Assembly (NCBI GenBank): GCA_041747755.1
Contig: JBGTEN010000153.1
Location: 28,240 to 92,239 of the forward strand
From: Aurantibrevibacter sp041747755
GTDB taxonomy: Bacteria > Bacteroidota > Bacteroidia > Flavobacteriales > Flavobacteriaceae
Direction: 5' to 3'
DNA length: 64,000 nucleotides
In this document: positions 35,556-44,372 of the stretch, in pieces
How positions within the stretch are numbered: position 1 is the stretch's first letter
Layout of the letters: each line of letters starts with the position of its first letter
Notes under the pieces: model-generated
What the model was told of the DNA's origin: nothing
What the model saw: the letters and a program-made list of their open reading frames with translations, nothing else
Databases searched by the model: none
Translations under genes and position numbers: made by a program

Positions 35556-36554
35556 CTATATAAAACTTCTAAATACAGTGTTTCTTAATATCCATTCCAA
35601 TAGTAGCAAAGCACCTGCCAAAAATACCCACGGTCTAAATTTTTCTTCATAACGGTAGTATTTAAATTCTTCTACCTCGGTTTTTTCTAACAGGTTTATT
35701 TCATCATAGATGGCTTCCAGCTTTTTATTATCGGTAGCCCTAAAGTATTTACCTCCGGTAATGTCGGCAATATTTTTTAACAAAGGCTCATCTATTTCTA
35801 CCTCCCGCATTGCATACCTAAAAGAGCCATCCGGGTTATAAGCCACAGGAGACATAGCGTTACCGTTAGTGCCCAAGCCTATGGTATAGGTTTTAATATC
35901 AAACTCAATAGCTAATTCCGCCGCTGTTTGCGGGTCAATAAAACCGGAATTATTAACGCCATCGGTCAACAATATAATCACTTTACTCAATGCTTTGCTT
36001 TCTTTTAATCTGTTAACCGAGGTTGCCAGTCCCATGCCAATGGCGGTACCGTCATTTAATTGGCCATAGGTAATTTCCTCTAAGGCGTTCAAAACAATGC
36101 CCTTATCACTAGTAATGGGGGTTTTGGTATAGCTCTCACCGGCATAAGCTACCAGACCAATTCTGTCATTTGGACGCTGCTTTATAAAATCTGCAGCTAC
36201 CTCTTTGAGGGCTGCAAGTCGGTTAGGTTTTAAATCTCTGGCTAACATGCTGGATGAAACATCTATTGCCATAACAATATCTATACCTTTGGTGGTCTTA
36301 GTTCTGCTGGAAATATCTTCTGCTTGAGGTCTTGCTAAAGCAGTAATTAACGCGGTTAATGCCAAGAGTCGAAAAAAGAACAAGAGGGGTTTTAGTTTGG
36401 GAAGGATACTTGATGTTGCAAAACCTTTTATACTTGAAATTTTTAAGGCTGCTGTTTCCTCTTTCCTTTTGAAAAAATACCAAAGCGAAGCCATTGGAAG
36501 CAGTAACAGCAACCAGAAAAACTCAGGATTTGCAAATTGGATATTTTCTAGCAT
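35556..36554 (-). CDS. batA: BatA: von Willebrand factor A membrane protein
   Basis: 332 residues with N-terminal helices (FFWLLLLLPMASLWYFF) and a last helix (FLAGALLLLEWIL) around a VWA domain. MIDAS motif DVSSSM, Thr in KTPITSDKG and Asp in LLTDGVNNSG. It directly follows the 552-residue gene without a gap. Bat proteins were named for aerotolerance in Bacteroides, though the mechanism is still open. Confidence 0.9.
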   Translation of the reverse strand: MLENIQFANPEFFWLLLLLPMASLWYFFKRKEETAALKISSIKGFATSSILPKLKPLLFFFRLLALTALITALARPQAEDISSRTKTTKGIDIVMAIDVSSSMLARDLKPNRLAALKEVAADFIKQRPNDRIGLVAYAGESYTKTPITSDKGIVLNALEEITYGQLNDGTAIGMGLATSVNRLKESKALSKVIILLTDGVNNSGFIDPQTAAELAIEFDIKTYTIGLGTNGNAMSPVAYNPDGSFRYAMREVEIDEPLLKNIADITGGKYFRATDNKKLEAIYDEINLLEKTEVEEFKYYRYEEKFRPWVFLAGALLLLEWILRNTVFRSFI

Positions 36555-38213
36555 CTACACACTTGTTTTTACATCTACTGACCTTAAAATTCTGTTTACT
36601 ATTTCTTCCGCGTAAGTGTCCCCATCTAACCAGGATACAATGATTTGTTGCTGAAATCCGTTACCCCCAAAAAGGAGAACAACATATTGTCCTTTGACAA
36701 GATTTTTAGATTCCGGAACGGCAAATTGTCCACTACCATAGATTTTTAATCCTTGTACCCCCGCCATAGTGGTAAAACTATCTTGTTTTGTAATAATATT
36801 TTTTGCTCCCTGTGCTTCAAAATTCTTTATAATTAGTTCTATAGATTGTTCAAAATCTGGCTCTACTTGTTGTGTAAAGGTTGCGGAAGTGGTACCAATG
36901 GTAAATAACCCTATAGAACTCCTATACATAAAAGCTTGTAATTCTTTAATGGTTGCTTTAAGTTCCGGTTGAAGTTTCACTTCTTGCCTAAGCAATACTT
37001 GTGGGGTTTCTAATTGAATAGGGGGAAAGCCATAAGCGCTTGTAATCCATTCCCCCTCGAGCAATTCTTTTGTTGGGTGTCCTATAATGGTGTCTTTAAC
37101 ATAGCCAAAACCATAATAAGCTCCAGCCGAAATTCCGGAAATAAGAAGTACAGCAAAAGCTATGGCTGCTGTAACCAGAATTTTTTTCTTCTGTTTTTTT
37201 CGAGAGAGTTCTTCCAGATATTCCTCTGTATGCATTAATTCTTCTTCAGTAGGTTCGGGAAGGGCCTCTTTTGTTTTAATAACAATTTGTTCTATGGCTT
37301 TCCTGTCCTGTTCTGCAACGCTGATTTCCGGTTTGGATCTGGCAAACTTAACCAAATCCGATGTTTGCAATACTTTTTTAAATTGATTTATAGTTTCTGA
37401 ATCTAATTTTAACTCCCCGGCATCTTTCATCATTTCCAATTTATCTATCAATTGATCCGTGGTGCTTTCTAAAGCTGAAACATAAACATCTTCTTCCAAA
37501 TAAGATCTTACAATGGCCGTTAATTCTGAGTAATATTGTTTGTACTCGTCTTGTATTAAATATCTGGAATTCTCTAATCGCTTTAGTTCCAATAAAGCTC
37601 TGTCATATGGGGGTAGCAGTGCTTCTTTTTCTTCTTCTGTAAGCGGCTTTTTTCTAAAAACAAACCAATAAAGAAGTGCACCAACCAGTAAAAGCCCTAA
37701 CAGAATCCATACTACTTTTTGCCAAAGACCTGCATACGATTTATCTACGATAATCATGGGCTTGATATCGAACATTTGTTGCGCTATAGTATCAACAGGC
37801 ACAGTAGCCACTCCAACTTTTAAAGAATCCGTAAAGAATAGGATGTCATTTATAGTTATTTTTTGCCTTGGAATTGTGTAAACCCCGGAATCAAATTGGG
37901 TTAGGGCATACGTTTTCTGTAACCGTATTTTGTTTTCCTTTTTTGTGCTATCTGTGGTAATTGCCTCTACCATTTCTAATGGAAAAAAGGTCTGTCCCTC
38001 AGGGAAAACAATTTGGGCGCTACTATCTGCTTCAACTGTAATCTGAAAGTTTATCTGTTCTCCTATTTTAATTTCGGTTCTATCCGGGGAAGAGGTAACT
38101 TTTGGGGTAACCTGGGCAAGGCCTTGGTGAACATAAATCAAAAGTAATACAACACCTGCCCGCCGTACTTTGCGAAGCAACAATTGTAATTTCTTTAGTT
38201 TATTTCCGATCAT
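36555..38213 (-). CDS. Bat-operon chimeric membrane protein, BatD-like N-terminus with unrecognised C-terminal domain
   Basis: 552 residues, placed between DUF58 and BatA. Signal region (1-33), BatD-like beta domain (about 38-140), membrane helix 167-187, cytoplasmic helical part 188-342, second membrane helix 344-366, then a periplasmic domain of about 180 residues. The C-terminal part (GEWITSAYGFPPIQLETPQV onward, ending in VNRILRSVDV) does not match a family I know. The two ends therefore both face the periplasm. It likely links the VWA proteins with the envelope. Confidence 0.75.
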   Translation of the reverse strand: MIGNKLKKLQLLLRKVRRAGVVLLLIYVHQGLAQVTPKVTSSPDRTEIKIGEQINFQITVEADSSAQIVFPEGQTFFPLEMVEAITTDSTKKENKIRLQKTYALTQFDSGVYTIPRQKITINDILFFTDSLKVGVATVPVDTIAQQMFDIKPMIIVDKSYAGLWQKVVWILLGLLLVGALLYWFVFRKKPLTEEEKEALLPPYDRALLELKRLENSRYLIQDEYKQYYSELTAIVRSYLEEDVYVSALESTTDQLIDKLEMMKDAGELKLDSETINQFKKVLQTSDLVKFARSKPEISVAEQDRKAIEQIVIKTKEALPEPTEEELMHTEEYLEELSRKKQKKKILVTAAIAFAVLLISGISAGAYYGFGYVKDTIIGHPTKELLEGEWITSAYGFPPIQLETPQVLLRQEVKLQPELKATIKELQAFMYRSSIGLFTIGTTSATFTQQVEPDFEQSIELIIKNFEAQGAKNIITKQDSFTTMAGVQGLKIYGSGQFAVPESKNLVKGQYVVLLFGGNGFQQQIIVSWLDGDTYAEEIVNRILRSVDVKTSV

Positions 38214-38220
38214 GGTCTTG

Positions 38221-39084
38221 TTATCTGCGTTTAAAATAGCCTAATAATTTTTTTACATAACTTTCATCTACTCTACAGCTTAAAACCCCACATCCTGATT
38301 TTGCAAAAGTATCTTGAAAATATGCTACCCTGTCTCTGTATTCTTGGGTGTAAGCCATCCTCACTTTTTTTGACTGTGTATTTACCAATTGCAAAGTTCC
38401 TGTTTCTGCATCCTGCATTTGTACCATTCCCAAATTAGGAATGGTTTCTTCTTTAGGATCAAAAATCCGGATCCCCGTAACATCATGTTTTTTGCCTACT
38501 ATACGGAGCGTCTGTTTATAGTCATCCGCAATAAAGTCCGACAGCACAAAAACAATGGCTCTCTTCTTCATTACATTGGTTAAATATTTTAATGTGTGTG
38601 AAAGATTTGTCCTTTTGCTTTTCGGGGTAAATTCTAAAAGCTCTCTAATAATACGAAGCACATGGCTTTTCCCCTTTTTTGGCGGAATAAATAGTTCTAC
38701 CTGATCCGAAAACAAAAGCAAACCCACTTTATCATTATTCTGCATGGCAGAAAAGGCCAAAGTAGCGGAGATTTCTACAATTATTTCCTTTTTAAAAGAA
38801 TTGGTTGTACCAAAAAGTTCCGAGCCACTTATGTCTACCACTAACATCATGGTAAGTTCCCGTTCTTCTTCAAATACTTTTACAAAGGGCTCATTATAGC
38901 GTGCGGTAACATTCCAATCAATACTTCTTACATCATCACCAAATTGATATTGTCGCACTTCACTAAAGGTCATTCCCTTTCCTTTAAAAGTAGAGTGGTA
39001 CTCCCCACCAAAAATATGGTCGGACAGACGCCGGGTCTTAATCTCAATTTTACGAACTTTTTTTAGTAATTCTTTGGTATCCAT
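38221..39084 (-). CDS. DUF58 domain protein of the Bat operon
   Basis: 287 residues without membrane helices. The DUF58 hallmark DVRSIDWNVTARYNEPFVKVFEEERE is near residues 50-75, followed by a degenerate VWA fold (MMLVVDISGSE, VFVLSDFIADD). In MoxR-linked operons this protein is believed to be a cytoplasmic adaptor of the ATPase. It lies 92 bp after MoxR and 7 bp before the chimeric protein gene. Confidence 0.9.
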   Translation of the reverse strand: MDTKELLKKVRKIEIKTRRLSDHIFGGEYHSTFKGKGMTFSEVRQYQFGDDVRSIDWNVTARYNEPFVKVFEEERELTMMLVVDISGSELFGTTNSFKKEIIVEISATLAFSAMQNNDKVGLLLFSDQVELFIPPKKGKSHVLRIIRELLEFTPKSKRTNLSHTLKYLTNVMKKRAIVFVLSDFIADDYKQTLRIVGKKHDVTGIRIFDPKEETIPNLGMVQMQDAETGTLQLVNTQSKKVRMAYTQEYRDRVAYFQDTFAKSGCGVLSCRVDESYVKKLLGYFKRR

Positions 39085-39145
39085 CTGATAAAGTAAACAG
39101 TTTTTTAATAAGCAGTTTGAAGCACTAGTGCGTTCAAAATTACCA

Positions 39146-39179
39146 CTGCTGTCTATATCTGCTCACTGCCCACTTTTTA
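39146..39179. repeat. Degenerate heptamer-like repeat at the moxR/DUF58 gap
   Basis: Units read CTGCTGT, CTATAT, CTGCTCA, CTGCCCA and CTTTTTA (one unit is 6 bp). The array ends in the MoxR stop codon. It resembles in style the clearer heptamer arrays at 58030-58064 and 62350-62419, but with different unit sequence. Confidence 0.4.
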
Positions 39180-40178
39180 GGGCACTTCAATCTCATTTAT
39201 AATCTTGTTGATTATTTCTTCTGAAGTTATATTTTCGGCCTCTGCCTCATACGTAATGCCTACCCTATGCCGAAGCACATCATGGACAACTGCTCTAACA
39301 TCTTCAGGAATAACATAGCCACGTCGTTTTATAAAAGCATAGCATTTAGCTGCACTGGCAAGATTGATACTACCTCTTGGAGAAGCTCCAAAACTGATTA
39401 AAGGCTTTAAATTTTCCAGATTGTACTTTTCAGGATACCGTGTTGCAAATACAATGTCCAGAATGTATTTCTCAATCTTTTCATCCATATATACCTCACG
39501 TACTGCACTTTGCGCACTGAGAATTTGGTTAAGCGTTATAACCGGTTTTACATCTGCATATGCGCCTTTTAAATTTTGCCTTATAATGAGTTGCTCCTCA
39601 TTCATTTTGGGATAATCTATGACCGTTTTTAGCATAAAACGGTCTATTTGGGCTTCAGGTAGTGGATAGGTGCCTTCTTGTTCTACAGGGTTTTGGGTAG
39701 CCATTACAAGAAATGGCTTATCTAATATAAATGTTTCATCCCCTATGGTAACCTGTTTTTCCTGCATTGCTTCTAAAAGAGCAGATTGTACTTTAGCAGG
39801 CGCCCTGTTAATCTCATCCGCAAGCACAAAATTTGCAAAAATAGGTCCTTTCTTTATAGAAAAATCATTCTCTTTCATGTTGTATATTAAAGTTCCTACA
39901 ACGTCCGCGGGTAAAAGATCTGGAGTAAACTGTATGCGGCTAAAACTGCCTTTAACAGCTTTTGCCAAGGTATTGATGGCTAATGTTTTGGCAAGGCCGG
40001 GCACACCTTCTAATAAAATATGGCCTTGTCCTAAAAGACCTATAAGCAATCGCTCAACCATATGTTTTTGGCCAACAATTACCTTATTCATCTCCAGTAC
40101 TAATAAATCTATAAAAGCACTTTCCTGAGCAATTTTCTCATTTACAGCGCTAATATCTACTGTAGTATTTTGTTCCAT
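39177..40178 (-). CDS. MoxR-family AAA+ ATPase
   Basis: 333 residues from ATG 40178 (MEQNTTVDIS). Walker A is LEGVPGLAKT, Walker B LADEINRAPAK, sensor 1 MATQNP, then the arginine-finger region AQIDRFML and a C-terminal lid. It is the first gene of the Bat operon and the likely chaperone acting on the VWA proteins. The frame stays open 16 codons further upstream without family resemblance. Confidence 0.93.
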   Translation of the reverse strand: MEQNTTVDISAVNEKIAQESAFIDLLVLEMNKVIVGQKHMVERLLIGLLGQGHILLEGVPGLAKTLAINTLAKAVKGSFSRIQFTPDLLPADVVGTLIYNMKENDFSIKKGPIFANFVLADEINRAPAKVQSALLEAMQEKQVTIGDETFILDKPFLVMATQNPVEQEGTYPLPEAQIDRFMLKTVIDYPKMNEEQLIIRQNLKGAYADVKPVITLNQILSAQSAVREVYMDEKIEKYILDIVFATRYPEKYNLENLKPLISFGASPRGSINLASAAKCYAFIKRRGYVIPEDVRAVVHDVLRHRVGITYEAEAENITSEEIINKIINEIEVP

Positions 40179-40251
40179 ATTAAATATAAATTTTGGTACG
40201 CAAACATACACGTTTATAAAATGCATCGCAAATTGAAAATTTATTTAGTGA

Positions 40252-40389
40252 ATGGCTGTTAATGATTGGTTAAAAGTTACCTTGAAGCCCAAGTTTTATG
40301 AAGGATTTAAGGGATTTATTTTTAATTTCACAAACAAAGCCAAAAGGAGACTTCGTAATCTAAAAAAGGGAAACAGCATCCTCAATTAG
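40252..40389 (+). CDS. Possible 45-residue basic protein
   Basis: A short ORF (MAVNDWLKVTLKPKFYEGF at the start, KAKRRLRNLKKGN near the end) in the 269-bp gap between moxR and the SDR gene. Base use looks coding-like, but it has no known family and no clear ribosome site. It could be a gene fragment. Confidence 0.2.
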   Translation: MAVNDWLKVTLKPKFYEGFKGFIFNFTNKAKRRLRNLKKGNSILN

Positions 40390-40495
40390 GAACCTGAAGA
40401 TTATTTTTATTTTAAAAATACCAAGCGCTAAGGAGCAGGATTTAAGTTTACCCTCCATATTAATTGGCAAACAAAGTTGAGTTTTAAAAAATTAA

Positions 40496-41311
40496 ATGAC
40501 ATCTTTTTTTGATATGATAAATGAAGATAAAAACTTCGATTTTACAAGAAACAAAGAGGTTCCAATTGCACTGATCACTGGCGCAACAAGTGGTATTGGC
40601 CATGCCACAGCAAGACTTTTTGCGAAGCAAGGAATTAGGTTAGTTTTATGCGGCAGAAGGAAAGAGCGGTTGGATAAAATTGAAACGGAACTTGGGTCAC
40701 AAACCTCTGTTTTGACCTTGAATTTTGATATCCGCAACAGACAAGATGTTGATGCTGCAATAGAGTCATTACCCGAGTCATTTTCTAACATAAACATATT
40801 AATAAATAATGCCGGTAATGCTCATGGTTTGGACACTATTGATGAAGGAAATCCGGATGATTGGGATGCTATGCTGGATATTAATGTAAAGGGTCTTCTT
40901 TATATTACCAAGGCAATTCTCCCCAAAATGATACTTCATAAATCTGGACATATAATAAATATTGGATCTACAGCAGGAAAGGAGGTATACCCCAAAGGCA
41001 ATGTTTATTGTGCAAGCAAGCATGCTGTGGATGCTATAAATCAAGCAATGCGAATTGATTTGAATCAATACGGTATACGTGTAGGGGCTGTAAATCCCGG
41101 ATTGGTAGAGACAGAGTTTAGTACTATTCGTTTTAAAGGCGATAGCGAGAAAGCTGCTAATGTTTATAAAGGCTTCAAGCCGTTAACCGCAGAGGATATT
41201 GCTGACATTATTTATTTCGTGATTTCGAGACCTTATCATGTAAATATTGCCGATTTAGTAGTGATGCCCACTGCTCAGGCTAATAGCGTTATTGTTAACA
41301 AACACCTATGA
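40496..41311 (+). CDS. Short-chain dehydrogenase/reductase (YdfG-like)
   Basis: 271 residues with a classical SDR fold: ALITGATSGIGHATA (cofactor loop), NNAGNAHG, catalytic Ser in NIGSTAGKE, and YCASKHAV with the Tyr-Lys pair. The best relatives are YdfG-type 3-hydroxy acid dehydrogenases, which oxidise serine or 3-hydroxypropionate with NADP. About 20 residues precede the fold, longer than usual. Its stop overlaps the next start by 4 bp (ATGA). Confidence 0.9.
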   Translation: MTSFFDMINEDKNFDFTRNKEVPIALITGATSGIGHATARLFAKQGIRLVLCGRRKERLDKIETELGSQTSVLTLNFDIRNRQDVDAAIESLPESFSNINILINNAGNAHGLDTIDEGNPDDWDAMLDINVKGLLYITKAILPKMILHKSGHIINIGSTAGKEVYPKGNVYCASKHAVDAINQAMRIDLNQYGIRVGAVNPGLVETEFSTIRFKGDSEKAANVYKGFKPLTAEDIADIIYFVISRPYHVNIADLVVMPTAQANSVIVNKHL

Positions 41312-42444
41312 TAAACAAACGTCTGTTAGTTAAAAATTTACTTGCCCATAATGACGAAAATAGTTTTTACGACAAAAAGAGACTTGTAGATATCGGACAA
41401 AAGGAAGGTAAAGCAAAATTCTTAAAACATGTTTGTGCGCTTGCCAACAGCAACCCGATAAATAATTCTTTTATTGTTATAGGAATTGAGGATGAAGACA
41501 ACAGAATTGTTGGAGTAGATTTTTTTGACGATAGCAAAATACAAAATTTAGTAAACGCCTATTTAGACAACCCTCCTTTAATTTCGTATGAGAATATACC
41601 TTTTCCTCATTTACCGGATGGGAAAGTGGTTGGCCTAGTAACTATTAAATCTACAGGGAAGGTATGCTCCTTAAGAAAGAATATTTGGAAATATTATGGA
41701 GGAGCCGTTTTTTTTAGGGAAGGGAGTATTAGTTTGCCAAAAGCCTATGGGGTTGAGTTAAAGAATTACAATTCAGATGTGGTTGCTACAATTGAGCAAA
41801 ATGCCAAAAATAATATTGAACTGACGCTGGATGGTGTCATAGATTTTATTAACCATAGGCATAAGAATTTGCAGAGCAATTATAAGGTGTTTAAGGAACA
41901 GTTTGTCCTCTGTTGGGCAGGAAACCTAAAAAAAGTTAAGAACGATGTTTATTACTCCAGAGTAGATATAGAACTTATTAATGAACAGGTAAAGCTGTTT
42001 TATTCTGCTTTGGATGAGATTACAGTTTCTTTTGATGAAGATTCTTTCACGACCATAGAATATGTACAGTTGGGATTGGGGACACAACAAAAATATTATC
42101 CATTAGAAAAGGTAATTATCACGTTTTTAGACAATGGTACATATCAAATTCACAGCGATTTAATATTTGAGCCACCGCAATATGATAAAAAGCCCTTGTA
42201 TCATATATTAAATTCCAATAATGCAATTTTAAAAAAGTTAGCTAAAAACCTGCCTCTTTCACCGGCTGAGAAAGTAGATATTGAACTCCTTGCACATACC
42301 TATTTAATTTGTTATCTCAACGGTTTTGAAGAGGCTAAAGAGTATATGGAAAATGCCAGAACATTACTTAAAAGTTATGACCTTCGGGTCTACCAATCCT
42401 TAAAAGAAGCGTTGCGAATCCTAAGAAAAGTAAAATACAATTAA
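41308..42444 (+). CDS. AlbA_2 (Schlafen-type) domain ATP-binding protein
   Basis: 378 residues. The N-terminal part (about 15-130: EGKAKFLKHVCALANS, NNSFIVIGIEDEDNRIVGV) is the AlbA_2/divergent-AAA_4 domain seen in bacterial Schlafen-like proteins; the rest is family-specific with no known domain. It may bind nucleic acid or ATP. Translationally coupled to the SDR gene by a 4-bp overlap, an arrangement that looks conserved in flavobacteria. No function assigned. Confidence 0.75.
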   Translation: MINKRLLVKNLLAHNDENSFYDKKRLVDIGQKEGKAKFLKHVCALANSNPINNSFIVIGIEDEDNRIVGVDFFDDSKIQNLVNAYLDNPPLISYENIPFPHLPDGKVVGLVTIKSTGKVCSLRKNIWKYYGGAVFFREGSISLPKAYGVELKNYNSDVVATIEQNAKNNIELTLDGVIDFINHRHKNLQSNYKVFKEQFVLCWAGNLKKVKNDVYYSRVDIELINEQVKLFYSALDEITVSFDEDSFTTIEYVQLGLGTQQKYYPLEKVIITFLDNGTYQIHSDLIFEPPQYDKKPLYHILNSNNAILKKLAKNLPLSPAEKVDIELLAHTYLICYLNGFEEAKEYMENARTLLKSYDLRVYQSLKEALRILRKVKYN

Positions 42445-44366
42445 TTAACGTGCAACCAAAAAGTTTGGTAGGCTTGTACGTACAATTCCCCATCAGTTAA
42501 CATAATTTTCCGATTGGTAATAAGATCATAGAAGGCACTGGTTTTCTTCTCATCAGGAAGTGTTACATGTTGCGTCTCATCACTTAAATTAGACACCACC
42601 AAGACACCCTTGCTTAAAGAAGCCGTTCTCTCGTAAACCAAAATGTGCTGATTTGGAATTTTGTGTAAGATAAAATTATTTTGGTCGGCGAAAACAAGCG
42701 TTTTCTTTCTGATTGCTATGAGATTCTTTAAGGCATAAAAGAGTGTAGCCTGAGGAGACTCTTTTTTATCCAAATCGGCAACTACCTGCCAGTTTTGAAA
42801 AGGTCTGTTCACCCATCTGCTATCTTCTTTTTTGTTTTTATCTTTTAAAAAAGCATAGTCATTTAGAGTGCCTAACTCGTCACCGGCGTAAATCATGGGA
42901 ATACCACCGTAGGAGAGAATAATACTATGTAACAAAACTATTTTGTCTATTGCCTGTTGCACTAACTCTGGATTTTGTTTCGTCAAGGCTTTTTCTAAAC
43001 CCAGAAGAGATGCAGCACTTCCGGTTATTCTACCATCCCCATTTTTGGGATTGTACATAAAAACTAAACCTTTTGCCGGAGACCAATCCAAACCGCCGCA
43101 ATAATAATCCAACAAAAATCGGCGATGCTGCTGTGCATCCCAGCCAATTTGATAAAGGTATTGGTCTTCAAAGCCAAGACCAATATCATCATGACAACGT
43201 ATGTAATTTATCCATGTTGCTTCGTCCGGCTTTTTAGGTAAATTATCTAGACTTTGAGTTAGCATTATTGTCTTTTTGGTGGCGATAGCATCCCACAACA
43301 GTGCCATTAAAGTAGCATTATAGGCAATTTCACATTCATTACCTTTTTGTATACCTTCCCCGAAATATTTAATTATTTCCCGAGGCGAAACTATTGCCTC
43401 CGCAAGGAATATAGTTCCGGGAGCAATCACCTGCAAACACATTCTAAAAAGTGAAATTAGCGTATGCGCCTCAGGTAGATTTTGTGATTGAGTCCCCAAT
43501 TTTTTCCAAAGAAAAGCTAAGGCATCTAAACGAATTATATCAACTCCTGAATTGACCAATTTCAACAAATTATTAAGCATTTCAAGAAACACCTCAGGAT
43601 TGGAATAATTTAAATCCCATTGGTAGCTATTAAAAACGGTCATCACCCAGCGTTGCATTTTTGGATCATAAGTAAAATTTCCCGGAGAGGTTTCGGGAAA
43701 AATTTCCGGAAGGGTCTGCTCATATTGATCCGGGATGCTCCTATCAGGATAGGTAAAATAATATTCTTGGTATTTTGTATCCCCTTTTTGCGCCTTTTTT
43801 GCCCATGAAAATTCATTAGATGTATGGTTAACCACAAAATCCAACATAAGATACATGCCTTTGGCTCGCATTTTTTTGGAAAGTTGAAGTAAATCTTCCT
43901 TAGTTCCAAATTGTTTATCCACCTCGTGATAATTGTTTACTGCATACCCCCCGTCATTCTCGCCTTTGGGTCTGGGGGTTATGGGCATTAGATGGAGTAA
44001 GTTAACACCTAATTTTTCCAGATAGGGAATTTTATCAGCAACCCCGTTAAGGTTTTTGTTGAAGTGGTTTACGTAGAGTTGCATCCCAACTATGGATTGG
44101 GATTGGTACCAATTCCCATTCTTAATCCGCTCAATATCTTGTAATTGCAGTTCTTTTGGTCTTGTCTCGTGTAAAGAAGAAAACAATTTAATTAATTTTT
44201 GAAACGCACTTGAATGAATTTCTTCAGGATAAATTTTGAAGAACAGTTCTTTTATTAAGGTTAGATTGGTTGCCAATCGGATTTCAAAAAGTAGTTGAAG
44301 GTTTTTGGCGTCTTTTGTTAAGGCAGATTTAGCCACTAATAAGCGGTGTAACTCGGCTTGGTTCAT
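42441..44366 (-). CDS. Amylosucrase (GH13 subfamily 4)
   Basis: A 641-residue glucansucrase that splits sucrose, transferring glucose to an alpha-1,4 glucan and releasing fructose. The GH13 motifs are DFVVNHTS (residues 176-183), IRLDALAF with nucleophile D281, the acid/base E323 in LAEAIVS and RCHDDIGLG with H392-D393, matching the amylosucrase pattern and its length of about 636-650. No signal peptide, so cytoplasmic. The fructokinase gene lies 6 bp upstream, which fits use of the released fructose. Confidence 0.88.
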   Translation of the reverse strand: MNQAELHRLLVAKSALTKDAKNLQLLFEIRLATNLTLIKELFFKIYPEEIHSSAFQKLIKLFSSLHETRPKELQLQDIERIKNGNWYQSQSIVGMQLYVNHFNKNLNGVADKIPYLEKLGVNLLHLMPITPRPKGENDGGYAVNNYHEVDKQFGTKEDLLQLSKKMRAKGMYLMLDFVVNHTSNEFSWAKKAQKGDTKYQEYYFTYPDRSIPDQYEQTLPEIFPETSPGNFTYDPKMQRWVMTVFNSYQWDLNYSNPEVFLEMLNNLLKLVNSGVDIIRLDALAFLWKKLGTQSQNLPEAHTLISLFRMCLQVIAPGTIFLAEAIVSPREIIKYFGEGIQKGNECEIAYNATLMALLWDAIATKKTIMLTQSLDNLPKKPDEATWINYIRCHDDIGLGFEDQYLYQIGWDAQQHRRFLLDYYCGGLDWSPAKGLVFMYNPKNGDGRITGSAASLLGLEKALTKQNPELVQQAIDKIVLLHSIILSYGGIPMIYAGDELGTLNDYAFLKDKNKKEDSRWVNRPFQNWQVVADLDKKESPQATLFYALKNLIAIRKKTLVFADQNNFILHKIPNQHILVYERTASLSKGVLVVSNLSDETQHVTLPDEKKTSAFYDLITNRKIMLTDGELYVQAYQTFWLHVN

Positions 44367-44372
44367 ACGAAA

